Positions 20,711 to 30,298 of a stretch of DNA of 64,000 nucleotides are shown here, piece by piece. A program made the position numbers and the translations under genes. Below the pieces are notes generated by a model. It had not been told where the DNA came from, did no database searches, and was given only the letters and a program-made list of their open reading frames with translations. This stretch comes from Pseudomonadaceae bacterium (lineage in GTDB: Bacteria > Pseudomonadota > Gammaproteobacteria > Pseudomonadales > Pseudomonadaceae): contig JAUVZY010000013.1 in assembly GCA_030602315.1 (NCBI GenBank), positions 1-64,000 on the forward strand. Direction: 5' to 3'. Positions within the stretch are counted from its first letter, which is position 1. Every line of letters starts with the position of its first letter.

Positions 20711-21954
20711 TGTTCCGCCCGTTCAGTCTCTACGTTGGCAGCCGCTACACCCGGGCGAAAAAGCGCAGCCACTACGTCTCGTTCATTTCGCTGACCTCGA
20801 TGCTCGGCCTCACCCTGGGGGTGATGGCGCTGATTCTGGTGTTGTCGGTGATGAACGGTTTCCAGCGCGAGATGAGCTCGCGGATTCTCGGGCTGGTGCC
20901 GCATGCGGTGATCAGTGCCGGCGGCCCGCTGGATGACTGGCAGGCCCTCGCCGAGCGCGTGCGGCAGCATCCGCAGGTGCTCGGGGCGGCGCCGCTGACC
21001 CAGCTCGAGGGCATGCTGTCGTACCGCGGCTCGATGCAGCCGATCCAGGTCAGCGGCATCGAGCCGGCGGTCGAGGCGCAGGTCTCCAGCCTGCCCGGCA
21101 GCCTGCAGGCCGGGCGCCTCGAGGCGCTGGTGCCGGGTGAGTATGGCGTGATCATCGGCAGCCTGACTGCCTGGCGGTTCGGCCTGACGCTGGGCGACAA
21201 GCTGACGCTGATCGTGCCCGAGCTGAGCGACTCGCCGGGCGGGGTGACGCCGCGTATGCACCGTCTGACCGTGGTCGGCATCTTCAAGGTCGGCGCCGAG
21301 CTGGACGGCAGCCTGGCGATGATCCACCGCGCCGATGCGGCGCAGATGCAGCGCTGGGGCGAGGATCAGGTACAGGGCGTGCGTATCCGCCTGGACGATC
21401 TGTACCGCGCACCGCAGATCAGTGCGCAGCTCTCGGCGCAGCTTGGTCAGGGCTTTGCGACCGAGGACTGGACGCGCACCCAGGGCAGCCTGTTCAGCGC
21501 CATGCAGATGGAAAAGACCATGATCGGTCTGTTGCTGCTGCTGATCATCGCGGTGGCGGCGTTCAACATCATCGCCACGCTGATCATGGTGGTTTCGGAC
21601 AAGCGTACCGACATCGCCATTCTGCGCACCCTCGGCGCCACGCCGCGGCAGATCATGGCGATCTTCATGATCCAGGGCTGCATCATCGGCTTCAGCGGCA
21701 CGCTGGCCGGGGCGCTGCTGGGGGTGGTGGGCGCGCTGAACGTCAGCCGCGTGGTCGACTGGCTGGAGCGCATCAGCGGCCAGCAGGTGTTCAGTGCCGA
21801 CGTGTACTTCGTCAGCTCCCTGCCCTCGGAGCTGCAGGGCGTGGATGTCGCATTGGTGGTGGGCGCAGCGCTCTCGCTGAGCTTTCTCGCCACGCTCTAC
21901 CCGGCCTGGCGCGCGGCGCAGACGCAACCGGCCGAGGCCCTGCGCTACGCCTGA
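20710..21954 (+). CDS. lolE: Lipoprotein-releasing ABC transporter permease LolE
   Basis: 414 residues, the same architecture as lolC: N-terminal [21 protein letters not shown] and first helix, a periplasmic domain of about 210 residues, then three helices starting [21 protein letters not shown], and the coupling helix LGATPRQIMAIFM. The two permeases are clearly related along their whole length, an old duplication around lolD. Assignment as LolE rather than LolC rests on gene order. The operon ends in a hairpin shared with the convergent dehydrogenase gene. Confidence 0.94.
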   Translation: MFRPFSLYVGSRYTRAKKRSHYVSFISLTSMLGLTLGVMALILVLSVMNGFQREMSSRILGLVPHAVISAGGPLDDWQALAERVRQHPQVLGAAPLTQLEGMLSYRGSMQPIQVSGIEPAVEAQVSSLPGSLQAGRLEALVPGEYGVIIGSLTAWRFGLTLGDKLTLIVPELSDSPGGVTPRMHRLTVVGIFKVGAELDGSLAMIHRADAAQMQRWGEDQVQGVRIRLDDLYRAPQISAQLSAQLGQGFATEDWTRTQGSLFSAMQMEKTMIGLLLLLIIAVAAFNIIATLIMVVSDKRTDIAILRTLGATPRQIMAIFMIQGCIIGFSGTLAGALLGVVGALNVSRVVDWLERISGQQVFSADVYFVSSLPSELQGVDVALVVGAALSLSFLATLYPAWRAAQTQPAEALRYA

Positions 21955-21961
21955 CGCCGCG

Positions 21962-21991
21962 GCTGAGGGTCGCCGTCAGGCGGCCCTCAGC
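21962..21991. terminator. Convergent hairpin between lolE and the alcohol dehydrogenase
   Basis: GCTGAGGGTCGCC (21962-21974) pairs with GGCGGCCCTCAGC (21979-21991), 13 pairs with one G-T. The 4-base loop holds the dehydrogenase stop codon. No T-tract is present on either strand. Confidence 0.5.
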
Positions 21992-23031
21992 GAGGCCATG
22001 TCGATCACGAAGCGGTATTTCACATCGCTTCTGAGCATGCGCTCGTAGGCCTGGTTGACCTCGCCCATGGCGATCATCTCGATGTCCGAGACGATGCCGT
22101 GCTGCGCACAGAAATCCAGCATTTCCTGGGTTTCCTTGATGCCGCCGATCAGCGAGCCGGCGATGCGCCGGCGCTTGAAGATCAGGCCGAACACATCGGG
22201 GGAGGGGTGCGGCGAGCCCGGTGCGCCGACCAGGGTCATGGTGCCGTCGCGCTTTAGCAGGTTGAGAAAGGCATCGAGGTTGTGCGGTGCGGCCACCGTG
22301 TTGAGGATGAAGTCGAGGCTGTTCTGGTAGCGCGCCATTTGCTCGGCGTCCTTGGAGATCACCACCTCGCGCGCGCCGAGGCGCTTGGCGTCCGCTTCCT
22401 TGCCCGGTGAGGTGGTGAACAGCACCACGTGGGCGCCCATCGCGTTGGCCAGTTGGACGGCCATGTGCCCGAGGCCACCCAGGCCCACCACGCCGACGCG
22501 CTGGCCGGGGCCGACCCGCCACTGGCGCAGCGGAGAATAGGTGGTGATGCCGGCGCACAGCAGCGGCGCGACGGCGGCCAGATCCTGTTCGGCATGGCTG
22601 ATCCTCAGCACGAACTGTTCATCCACCACGATCTTGTCCGAATAGCCGCCGAAGGTGTTTTCGCCACCGAACACCGGGCCGTTGTAGGTGCCGACGAAAC
22701 CTTTCTCGCAATATTGCTCAAGGCCCTCGTTGCATGAGGGGCAGCTGCGGCAGGAGTCGACCATGCAGCCGACGCCGACCAGATCGCCCACGCGATGGCG
22801 GCTGACCTGGTCACCGACCGCTACCACCCGGCCGACGATCTCGTGGCCGGGCACCGAGGGATACAGGGTGTTGTGCCATTCGTTGCGTGCGGTGTGCAGA
22901 TCCGAGTGGCACACGCCGCAATAGAGAATGTCGATCTGCACGTCATGCGCACCCGGTGCGCGGCGCTGGAAGCTGAACGGGGCGAGCGGGGCGCTGGCGT
23001 TCTGCGCGGCATAACCTTTGGTTTCGAGCAT
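21976..23031 (-). CDS. Zinc-dependent alcohol dehydrogenase, YahK/cinnamyl type
   Basis: 351 residues of the medium-chain dehydrogenase family, reducing aldehydes with NADPH or NADH. Catalytic zinc ligands lie in CGVCHSDLHTARNEW and GHEIVGRV. The structural zinc site is CRSCPSCNEGLEQYC. The nucleotide-binding motif is VGVVGLGGLGHMAVQLA. The overall pattern (GPVFGGENTFGGYSDKIVVDE, LIGGIKETQEMLDFCA) is that of YahK-like aldehyde reductases. GGAG precedes the ATG by a normal spacing. It is convergent with lolE; natural substrate unknown. Confidence 0.92.
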   Translation of the reverse strand: MLETKGYAAQNASAPLAPFSFQRRAPGAHDVQIDILYCGVCHSDLHTARNEWHNTLYPSVPGHEIVGRVVAVGDQVSRHRVGDLVGVGCMVDSCRSCPSCNEGLEQYCEKGFVGTYNGPVFGGENTFGGYSDKIVVDEQFVLRISHAEQDLAAVAPLLCAGITTYSPLRQWRVGPGQRVGVVGLGGLGHMAVQLANAMGAHVVLFTTSPGKEADAKRLGAREVVISKDAEQMARYQNSLDFILNTVAAPHNLDAFLNLLKRDGTMTLVGAPGSPHPSPDVFGLIFKRRRIAGSLIGGIKETQEMLDFCAQHGIVSDIEMIAMGEVNQAYERMLRSDVKYRFVIDMASLRAA

Positions 23032-23130
23032 GGGGTTCTCCGGTTTTTGGCGGTCGCAAGAGCCTAGCTGAGACCGGGCGGGCCTGCCGGTGTGCCACTG
23101 GGGGGCGGCCAGGCGATGAGGTGCACAGAC

Positions 23131-23164
23131 AAAAACGCCCGCCCCAGGGCAGGGGCGGGCGTTT
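23131..23164 (-). terminator. Rho-independent terminator of leuA
   Basis: The 13-bp stem AAACGCCCGCCCC (23133-23145) pairs perfectly with GGGGCGGGCGTTT (23152-23164) around a 6-base loop. Read on the minus strand it ends in a run of five T, 30 bases past the leuA stop. Confidence 0.88.
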
Positions 23165-23193
23165 GAGCGGGCGGGCGAGGCTGCGTCTGGGCC

Positions 23194-24864
23194 TCAGGCG
23201 GCCTTGGCACAGGCCTCGGCACGGGCGCGGTTGAGGGCGCTGAACAGCGCACGGAAGCTCGCTGTGGTGATGTTTTCGTCGATCCCCACGCCGAACAGCG
23301 GACGACCGCCTTCCACGCGCAGCTCGACATAGGCCACCGCCTTGGCATCGGTTCCGCCGGCCAGGGCGTGCTCGCTGTAGTCCATGATTTCCACCTTCAG
23401 CGGCAGGCCGGCGACCACCGCTTCCAGCGGTCCTTTGCCGATGCCGCGCCAGTGCTGGCTCTCGCCGTCGACCTGCACCTCCACGTCCACCGCGCAGGTG
23501 CCGTTCTCCTCCTGCAGACGGTGGCCCTTGAACACGTACGGCGTGGTGGCCTCGAGGTATTCACGCTGCAGCAGTGCGTGGATTTGTGTCGCGGTCATCT
23601 CCAGTCCGTGGCGGTCGGTTTCCTTCTGCACCACCTGGCTGAATTCGATCTGCAGCCGGCGCGGCAGGCTGATGCCGTATTCCTGCTCCAGCAGGAAGGT
23701 GATGCCGCCCTTGCCGGACTGGCTGTTGACGCGGATCACCGCTTCATAGCTGCGGCCGATGTCGGCCGGGTCGATCGGCAGGTAGGGCACTTCCCAGAGG
23801 CCGTTCGGGTCCTGCTGGGCGAAGCCCTTGCGGATCGCATCCTGGTGCGAACCGGAGAAGGCGGTGTGCACCAGATCGCCAACGTAGGGATGACGCGGAT
23901 GCACCGGCAGCTGGTTGCATTCCTCCACCACCTTGCGCACGCCGTCGATGTCGGAGAAGTCCAGCTCGGGGTCGACCCCCTGGGTGTAGAGGTTCAGCGC
24001 CAGGGTCACCAGGTCGACGTTGCCGGTGCGCTCGCCATTGCCGAACAGGCAGCCCTCGACGCGGTCGGCGCCGGCCATCACGCCCAGCTCGCTGGCGGCC
24101 ACGCCGGTGCCGCGGTCGTTGTGGGTGTGCAGGCTCACCAGTACGCTGTCGCGGCGGTTCACGTGGCGGCAGAAGTACTCGATCTGGTCGGCGTAAACGT
24201 TGGGCGTGGCCGCCTCGACGGTAGCCGGCAGGTTGAGGATCAGCTTGTGCTCAGGCGTCGGCTGGAACACCTCGATCACCGCGTTGCACACCTCCACGGC
24301 GAATTCGGGCTCGGTGGAGCTGAAGATTTCCGGCGAGTACTCGAAGCGCCAGGCCGTTTCCGGGTTCGCCTGGGCCAGGCGTTTGATGGCCGTGCCGGCG
24401 TTCACCGCAATGGCGATCACCCCGGCCTTGTCCTGGTTGAACACGATGCGACGAAAGCTCGGCGCCGTGGCGTTGTAGTAGTGGACGATGGCCTGCTTGG
24501 CGCCCTTGAGCGCCTCGAAGGTGCGGGTGATCAGGTCCTCGCGGGCCTGGGTCAGCACCTGGATGGTCACGTCATCGGGGATGTGGCCGTCTTCGATCAG
24601 CGTGCGCACGAAGTCGAAATCGGTCTGCGAAGCCGACGGAAAGCCCACCTCGATCTCCTTCAGGCCCACCTGCACCAGCGTCTTGAAGAAGCGCAGCTTC
24701 TTTTCCGCATCCATCGGCTCGATCAGCGACTGGTTGCCGTCGCGCAGGTCCGAGGAGAGCCAGATCGGCGCCTTGTCGATCACCTTGTTCGGCCAGGTGC
24801 GGTCGGGCAAGGCGAGCGGGGCGAACGAGCGGTACTTGGCCGAGGGGTCTTTGAGCATGGTCAT
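23194..24864 (-). CDS. leuA: 2-isopropylmalate synthase
   Basis: 556 residues from the ATG at 24864, with AAGGA 7 bases upstream; this matches the long-type LeuA of Pseudomonas. It condenses acetyl-CoA and 2-oxoisovalerate in the first step specific to leucine synthesis. The TIM barrel carries [44 protein letters not shown] and [19 protein letters not shown]. The C-terminal LeuA regulatory domain (from about residue 430) is the leucine-feedback site. A promoter-like TTGATA/CTAAAT lies upstream, and a strong terminator follows. No leader peptide with leucine codons was evident. Confidence 0.97.
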   Translation of the reverse strand: MTMLKDPSAKYRSFAPLALPDRTWPNKVIDKAPIWLSSDLRDGNQSLIEPMDAEKKLRFFKTLVQVGLKEIEVGFPSASQTDFDFVRTLIEDGHIPDDVTIQVLTQAREDLITRTFEALKGAKQAIVHYYNATAPSFRRIVFNQDKAGVIAIAVNAGTAIKRLAQANPETAWRFEYSPEIFSSTEPEFAVEVCNAVIEVFQPTPEHKLILNLPATVEAATPNVYADQIEYFCRHVNRRDSVLVSLHTHNDRGTGVAASELGVMAGADRVEGCLFGNGERTGNVDLVTLALNLYTQGVDPELDFSDIDGVRKVVEECNQLPVHPRHPYVGDLVHTAFSGSHQDAIRKGFAQQDPNGLWEVPYLPIDPADIGRSYEAVIRVNSQSGKGGITFLLEQEYGISLPRRLQIEFSQVVQKETDRHGLEMTATQIHALLQREYLEATTPYVFKGHRLQEENGTCAVDVEVQVDGESQHWRGIGKGPLEAVVAGLPLKVEIMDYSEHALAGGTDAKAVAYVELRVEGGRPLFGVGIDENITTASFRALFSALNRARAEACAKAA

Positions 24865-24926
24865 GGGGTTTTCCTTCGCGGGGCAAACCGGCGACGGGAC
24901 GCCGAAAACAGTAAGTGGATGGCGCC

Positions 24927-24956
24927 TATTTAGCGGATGCTTATTTCCGCTATCAA
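24927..24956 (-). promoter_or_regulatory. Candidate sigma70 promoter of leuA
   Basis: On the minus strand TTGATA (24956-24951) and CTAAAT (24933-24928) are 17 bases apart, or TAAATA with 18. The spacer can form a small hairpin (GCGGA/TCCGC). It would give a leader of about 56 bases. The remainder of this 272-bp gap is unassigned. Confidence 0.5.
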
Positions 24957-25136
24957 CCTTTGTTTGAAATTTGGCAGAAAACCCCATGATCGGCGCTCCA
25001 GGGAAAGATAATTGCGCCGCCTGGGTAAATTGATCCAGCGCATTGCTCGGTGCTTGGCGGCCTTCACAAACGCTGGCGCGACGGTAGACTCCACGCCCAG
25101 CGAGCCGGCGAGCGCCGGCCAGGGGAGCGAATTCTG

Positions 25137-25508
25137 GTGAACCGCCTATACAAACGACTGGCAGCCTGGCTTGGCCTTTTCGCCATGCTCATGGCCTTTG
25201 CCGGCCCGTTGTATTCGCAGTGGCGCGCGCTCGACAGCGTGGTGCTGGCCCAGATCGACCTTCAGGCGCTGCACTGTGGCGAGGGCGAGCAGAGCACCCA
25301 CCAGGGTCCTCCTGCCTGGGTCCATCACCTCGAGCAGTGCGGCTATTGCGACCTGCTGGCACAAAATCCCGCGGTGGCCGCACTGCCGGCCTGGCCGCTG
25401 GCGCTAGAGGGCAGCGCCGCTCTTCTGATCCCCACGCCCGAGCAGGGGCACTTCCGGGAACCCACCTACCGCCTGCGGGCCCGTGGCCCGCCTGCCATCC
25501 ACGCCTGA
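25137..25508 (+). CDS. DUF2946 family membrane-anchored protein, copper-associated
   Basis: 123 residues from the GTG at 25137, preceded by GGGAG. The N-terminal segment (about 8-25) is a signal anchor or signal peptide. The next part contains [17 protein letters not shown], then [12 protein letters not shown], a His/Cys-rich pattern typical of DUF2946 proteins, which are usually encoded next to copper or cobalt uptake receptors. That is true here: the copper receptor gene follows 71 bases downstream on the same strand. A periplasmic metal-handling role is inference. In P. aeruginosa the order leuA, small protein, oprC is the same. Confidence 0.8.
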   Translation: MNRLYKRLAAWLGLFAMLMAFAGPLYSQWRALDSVVLAQIDLQALHCGEGEQSTHQGPPAWVHHLEQCGYCDLLAQNPAVAALPAWPLALEGSAALLIPTPEQGHFREPTYRLRARGPPAIHA

Positions 25509-25579
25509 TACCTGGACTGACTGCGCCCGGCGGCGCCCATCCGCCGGGCCTTCGCTTTGTCTATCGCGTGGAATTTTTC

Positions 25580-27739
25580 ATGACTGCCCATGTTTCGATC
25601 GCGCCGGCGGCCTTTCGCCTGCGCCGCGGCGCGCTGCCGCACGTTTGTGCCCTGTCCGCCCATGCTGGTGCCGCGCTGTTGCTCGCGCTTGCCCCGACGG
25701 CCTTTGCCGACAGCGGCGAAGCTGCCTCCGAACTGCCCCCGCTGGTGATCACCAACACCGCGCTGCATGCCCCGGTTACCGTCGAAGCCGATCCCAAACT
25801 GCCGCGCCAGCCGGTGCCGGCCAGCGACGGAGCCGACTACCTGAAGACCATTCCGGGATTTTCCGCCGTGCGCAACGGTGGGGTGAATGGCGATCCGGCG
25901 TTTCGTGGAATGTTCGGTTCGCGCATCCGCCTGCTCAACAATGGCGGCGAGATGCTTGGCGCCTGTCCCAACCGGATGGACTCGCCCAGCTCCTACATCA
26001 GCCCGGAAACCTATGACCGGCTCACCGTCATCAAGGGGCCGCAGACCGTGCTCTGGGGCCCGGGCGCATCGGCGGCCACGGTGCGTTTCGAGCGTGAGCC
26101 CGAACGCTTCGAAAAGCCCGACTGGCGCCTGGATACCACCCTGCTGGCCGGTTCCAACGGGCGTTTCGACCGCCGTGTCGATGCCGCTGCGGGCACGCCG
26201 GAGGCCTATGCGCGCTTGCTGGCCAACAGCTCCCAGGCCGATGACTACCAGGATGGCGACAACCAGCGCGTACCCTCGCGGTTTGCCAAGTGGAACAGCG
26301 AGGCGGTGCTGGGCTGGACGCCCGACGCCAATACCCTGGTCGAGCTGACCCTCGGGCGCGGCGATGGCGAGGCGCGCTACGCCGGCCGTGGCATGGATGG
26401 TGCGCAGTTCGAGCGCGACAGTGCCGCCCTGCGCCTGGAAAAGAGCTACATCGGCGAGACCTTCCATGGCCTCGAGGCGCAGCTCTACTACAACTATGCC
26501 GACCACATCATGGACAACTACAGCCTGCGCGACTTCAAGCCGAGCATGATGATGCCGGGCGAGACCTTCTCCCGGGTCGACCGCCGCACCGTCGGTGGGC
26601 GCCTGATCGGCACCTGGCGCTGGAGCGAGGTGGAACTGAAGGCCGGCGTGGATGCCCAGCGCAGCGAGCATCGCAAGGCGATGAACCCGGCGCTGCCGGC
26701 CAACCAGATGACCACCGTCGCCGGCGGCACCGATCTGCCCTGGGTGACCGACGCACGCATGCACAACGTCGGCGTGTTCGGCGAAACCACCTGGAAGATC
26801 GATCGACATCAGCGGCTGATCGGCGGCCTGCGTCTGGATCGTGCCGAGGCGACCGATGAGCGTGCCTATTTCAACAGCCATATCGCCGGGAGCATGCCGT
26901 TGGTCAAGGCCAACTGGGACAACCCCGACGCCGGCAAGACCCGCCACGAGCTGCTCTACAGCGGCTTTCTGCGCTACGAGCAGGATCTCCAGGCGCTGCC
27001 GGCGACCTGGTATGCCGGGCTCGGTCACGCCGAGCGCTTTCCGGACTACTGGGAGCTGTTTGTCAGCAACCCCGGCCCGGTCGGCAGCGAGCTGCCGTTC
27101 GGCGCGGTGCGCCCGGAAAAGACCACCCAGCTCGACGTCGGCCTGCAGTACCGCCAGGGCCCGCTGGAGGCCTGGGTGTCGGCCTATGCCGGGGTGGTCG
27201 AGGACTACATTCTGTTCCGCGAGGTGCCGGGGGTGATGGCCGGCATGACCCGCGCCGTGGTGAACAATGTCGATGCCCGCATCGCCGGCGGCGAAGCCGG
27301 GGCGAGCTATCGCTTCGGGCCGAATTGGAAAGGCGATGCCAGCCTAGCTTACGCCTTTGGTGAAAACACCTCGGACGGTCGCGCGCTGCCGCAGATTCCG
27401 CCGCTGGAGGCCCGCCTCGGCCTGACCTACGAGCGCGGCGACTGGAGCACCAGCGGCCTGTGGCGCCTGGTGGCGGCGCAGAACCGCATTGCCGAGAAGG
27501 AAGGCACCGTGGTCGGGCGCGACTTCGACGAAAGCGCCGGGTTCGGCGTGTTCTCACTCAACGGCGCCTGGCGGGTCAACCGCCAGCTCAAGCTCAGCGC
27601 CGGAATCGACAACCTGTTCGACAAGACCTACAGCGAGCACCTGAACCTGGCCGGCAACGCCGGCTTCGGCTTTCCCGGTGACGAGCGGATCAACGAGCCG
27701 GGACGCAGCGGCTGGGTGCGGGCGGATCTGCGCTTCTGA
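25580..27739 (+). CDS. oprC: TonB-dependent copper receptor OprC/NosA
   Basis: 719 residues: signal peptide (cleavage after TAFA, about residue 40), plug domain, and a 22-strand barrel ending in aromatic DLRF. The family-specific ACPNRMDSPSSYISPETYDR segment follows the plug start. The copper ligands known for P. aeruginosa OprC (a Cys-x3-Met and a His-x-Met, which I recall as C143, M147, H323 and M325) are present here at Cys129, Met133, His309 and Met311, a uniform shift of 14. This supports copper binding. In P. stutzeri the relative NosA supplies copper for nitrous oxide reductase. Expression control is not visible. Confidence 0.95.
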   Translation: MTAHVSIAPAAFRLRRGALPHVCALSAHAGAALLLALAPTAFADSGEAASELPPLVITNTALHAPVTVEADPKLPRQPVPASDGADYLKTIPGFSAVRNGGVNGDPAFRGMFGSRIRLLNNGGEMLGACPNRMDSPSSYISPETYDRLTVIKGPQTVLWGPGASAATVRFEREPERFEKPDWRLDTTLLAGSNGRFDRRVDAAAGTPEAYARLLANSSQADDYQDGDNQRVPSRFAKWNSEAVLGWTPDANTLVELTLGRGDGEARYAGRGMDGAQFERDSAALRLEKSYIGETFHGLEAQLYYNYADHIMDNYSLRDFKPSMMMPGETFSRVDRRTVGGRLIGTWRWSEVELKAGVDAQRSEHRKAMNPALPANQMTTVAGGTDLPWVTDARMHNVGVFGETTWKIDRHQRLIGGLRLDRAEATDERAYFNSHIAGSMPLVKANWDNPDAGKTRHELLYSGFLRYEQDLQALPATWYAGLGHAERFPDYWELFVSNPGPVGSELPFGAVRPEKTTQLDVGLQYRQGPLEAWVSAYAGVVEDYILFREVPGVMAGMTRAVVNNVDARIAGGEAGASYRFGPNWKGDASLAYAFGENTSDGRALPQIPPLEARLGLTYERGDWSTSGLWRLVAAQNRIAEKEGTVVGRDFDESAGFGVFSLNGAWRVNRQLKLSAGIDNLFDKTYSEHLNLAGNAGFGFPGDERINEPGRSGWVRADLRF

Positions 27740-27809
27740 CGATCGATGAGCGCGCGGGGGGCTGGGGTGTGGCGGTGTCGTCGCGTTCCAGCGTCCAGCC
27801 GCTGGCGCC

Positions 27810-28712
27810 TCAGCTTTTGGCGTGAATCGCTTTCGCCGCGCGCAGCAGGCACTTGGACAGCTCCGGCGCGGAAAACTTGGTGAGAATGTCGTTGGCACCC
27901 GCCGCCTGGGCTTTCTCGGTGTTCATGGTGCTGTCCAGCGAGGTGTGCAGCAGCACGTAGAGATCGCGAAAGTCCGGGTGCGCGCGCAGATGACGGGTCA
28001 GGCTGTAGCCGTCCATCTCCGGCATCTCGATGTCCGAGACCACCACGTTGATCGGTTCGGGCGCCTGTTTCTGCGCTTCCAGAAGCTCGATGGCTTCGCG
28101 CGAGCCGTGGGCGGTATGAAAGTGCACGCCGAGTTTTTTCAGTGCATTGGCTGACTGGTGCAGCGCCACCAGGCTGTCGTCCACGATCAGTGCTCGGGTC
28201 TGCGCCAACAGTTGCATGTCCTCGGCGTCCAGGCCGTCGATGTCGGTGTCGGCCGCTGGCGGGGCGATGCTGTGGATCACCTTCTCGATGTCGAGGATCT
28301 GCACGATCTCGCCCTCGACCTGGGTGGTGCCGGTGACGAACGAGCGTCCGCGGGTGCCATAGGACGGCGGCAGGATATCGCTGGCCCGGCATTGCACGAT
28401 GCGATTGACCGCCTGTACGTGCAGGCCCTGACGCGAGCGGCTGATCTGGGTGACGATCAGGCAGCCGCCATCGGGGTCGGCCAGCGGCGGCTCGCCGAGC
28501 GCCCGGCTGAGGTCGATCACCGACAGCGGTGCGCCACGCAGGGTGGCCACGCCCTTGATATTGGGGTGCGACTCGGGCATCCGCGTCAGCGGCGGACAGG
28601 GGATGATCTCGTTGACCTTGAGCAGGTTGATCGCCAGCAGCTTGCCGCTACGCAGGGTGAACAGCAGCAGGGACAGGGCGTCTTTGGCGGCGAGGGCGGA
28701 GAGATTCGACAT
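27810..28712 (-). CDS. cheV: Chemotaxis coupling protein CheV (CheW-receiver fusion)
   Basis: 300 residues. The N-terminal CheW domain (about 10-150) couples receptors to CheA: LLFTLRSGKLLAINLLKVNEI, GVATLRGAPLSVIDLSRALG. A response-regulator receiver (about 170-295) follows, with acidic residues in ALIVDDS, the likely phospho-acceptor aspartate in VVVSDIEMPEMDGY near 227, a threonine in LLHTS and a lysine in LTKFSA. CheV proteins are thought to adapt or buffer chemotaxis signalling. It stands alone here with no other chemotaxis genes nearby. Confidence 0.93.
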   Translation of the reverse strand: MSNLSALAAKDALSLLLFTLRSGKLLAINLLKVNEIIPCPPLTRMPESHPNIKGVATLRGAPLSVIDLSRALGEPPLADPDGGCLIVTQISRSRQGLHVQAVNRIVQCRASDILPPSYGTRGRSFVTGTTQVEGEIVQILDIEKVIHSIAPPAADTDIDGLDAEDMQLLAQTRALIVDDSLVALHQSANALKKLGVHFHTAHGSREAIELLEAQKQAPEPINVVVSDIEMPEMDGYSLTRHLRAHPDFRDLYVLLHTSLDSTMNTEKAQAAGANDILTKFSAPELSKCLLRAAKAIHAKS

Positions 28713-28799
28713 GGCATTCCTGCATCGCGTCTTGGGCGGTGGGCGGTGACTCGCTCAGGCCATGCTGGCCGGCGAAAGGTATATTGTGGCGTTTTGCCA

Positions 28800-29621
28800 T
28801 TACTCGCGATAGGCACCGATGAAAATAGCCGGATCGACCCTGACATCGTTCAGGCTGACGTTCCAGTGCAGGTGCGGCCCGGTGGAACGCCCGGTCGAGC
28901 CGACCTTGCCCACCGGCTGGCCGCGGACCACACGATCGCCGACCTTCACGTCGATGGCCGACAGGTGGCAGAACATGCTGACCAGGCCCTGACCGTGGTC
29001 GATGAACACTGTCTTGCCATTGAAGAAATAGTCGCCCACCAAGGTGATCACGCCGGCCGCCGGGCTCTTCACCGGGGTGCCGGTCGGCACGGCAAAATCC
29101 AGCCCCGAGTGGGGATTGCGCTCCTCGCCGTTGAAGAAGCGGCGCAGGCCGAACGGGCTCGACAGCGGGCCGTCCACCGGCTTGTCGAACAGCAGGTTGC
29201 TCGGCTGCTCGGGGCGGAAGATCCGGTAGGCGGCGTTCTGTTCGGCCAGTTCGCGCTCGATACGTTTGAGATCTTCCGGGTTCGGGTTCACCTGGCGCTG
29301 GTTCTTCAGGGTGATGTGCTGCTCACGGTAGCTGCGGCCGCCGACCGTGAACGCCACTTGGGTTCCGTCTACCTCCAGCTGCTGCAGGCCCGTTGCCGTG
29401 CCCAGTGGGACTCCGACGATGGCGATCCAGCGCTGGCCATCCTCGCGCACCACCAGCACCGGCTTGCCCTGGTAGAGCGCCCGCGGCGCCTTTGGCGCGC
29501 TGCCGAGGTCGACCACGGCGACGCCACCGGGCACCGGCTTGTTCAGCAGACGGGTGAGAAAGCCTTCGGCGTGGGCGGGCAGGGCGATGAGCAGGGCGAG
29601 CAGCAGCAACAGCGAGCGCAT
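28800..29621 (-). CDS. Exported M23-family metallopeptidase (LasA/NlpD-like)
   Basis: 273 residues from the ATG at 29621, giving a clean signal peptide (MRSLLLLLALLIALPAHAEG); an earlier in-frame start would bury it. The C-terminal zinc peptidase domain has HSGLDF, the FCHLS stretch and HLHWNV, the M23 metal and catalytic positions. An N-terminal domain (about 20-130) resembles the beta-rich region of relatives. All zinc ligands are present, so it is probably an active peptidoglycan endopeptidase in the periplasm. Confidence 0.92.
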   Translation of the reverse strand: MRSLLLLLALLIALPAHAEGFLTRLLNKPVPGGVAVVDLGSAPKAPRALYQGKPVLVVREDGQRWIAIVGVPLGTATGLQQLEVDGTQVAFTVGGRSYREQHITLKNQRQVNPNPEDLKRIERELAEQNAAYRIFRPEQPSNLLFDKPVDGPLSSPFGLRRFFNGEERNPHSGLDFAVPTGTPVKSPAAGVITLVGDYFFNGKTVFIDHGQGLVSMFCHLSAIDVKVGDRVVRGQPVGKVGSTGRSTGPHLHWNVSLNDVRVDPAIFIGAYRE

Positions 29622-29757
29622 GGGGTGTCCTCGAGCGAGCACGGGCAGGGCGGCTGCCAAAGGTACCAGACGCCGGCAGCGTGTCACCGCCAGCTTCGCG
29701 CGGCGAGGGCTTGGATCTTGCAGGCAGGTGCTTGTCTCTCACCGCCAGGAGCTTTCG

Positions 29758-30165
29758 ATGCGCCACATGCCAACCGCAGGCGAGTACGCCGCCGCCCCGA
29801 CCATGACCGATGGCGAGCGGCGCGACTACTTTCTGACCCGGGTGTTCGAAACCGATGAGGTCTGGTTTCTCAAGGCGCCGCCACGACTGTTCGAGCGCGA
29901 GGTCGATGGCTGTCGGACCTTTCCGGTCTGGCCGTACCGGCGCTTTGCCAGCGAGGCGGCGCTGGAGGTGTGGCAGGACTGCGTGCCGTCGGCGGTGTCG
30001 CTCGAGCATTTTCTCGACGTGCTGCTGCAAGAGCCGCACGGCCGCGGCGTGCTGGTGGAAATCATGCCGCGGGGCGAGGCGGTCGGCTGCCTGATCAGCG
30101 CGGCGCGCTTGAAGGACATCCTGGTGGGCATGATGGACGCCGGTGAGTACCGTCTGGACGGCTGA
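29758..30165 (+). CDS. DUF2750 family protein
   Basis: 135 residues from the ATG at 29758 (MRHMPTAGEY), with CAGGA upstream. It is soluble, with no signal peptide. The sequence WFLKAPPRLFERE, then FPVWPYRRFASEA and LEHFLDVLLQE matches the DUF2750 pattern, in which the FPVWP segment is typical. Function is unknown. It lies between the divergent M23 peptidase and the downstream Na/Pi cotransporter on the same strand. Confidence 0.75.
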   Translation: MRHMPTAGEYAAAPTMTDGERRDYFLTRVFETDEVWFLKAPPRLFEREVDGCRTFPVWPYRRFASEAALEVWQDCVPSAVSLEHFLDVLLQEPHGRGVLVEIMPRGEAVGCLISAARLKDILVGMMDAGEYRLDG

Positions 30166-30298
30166 TTGTCCGAAACCTGACAGTCGAGCCGCTGACTGCC
30201 GGGTGCTACTCGACCCTCCCCGTCGCTCCGCCACGGCGCTTTTGGCACAATGCGCGGCCGTTCGGTCCGGGCAGCTGCCCGTTGCAGGGAGAGCCACG

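Noticed and set aside
23368-24933. Long open frame of 521 codons antisense to leuA
   Set aside because: It mirrors the third-base G/C bias of leuA, has no recognisable protein features, and is fully covered by a certain gene.
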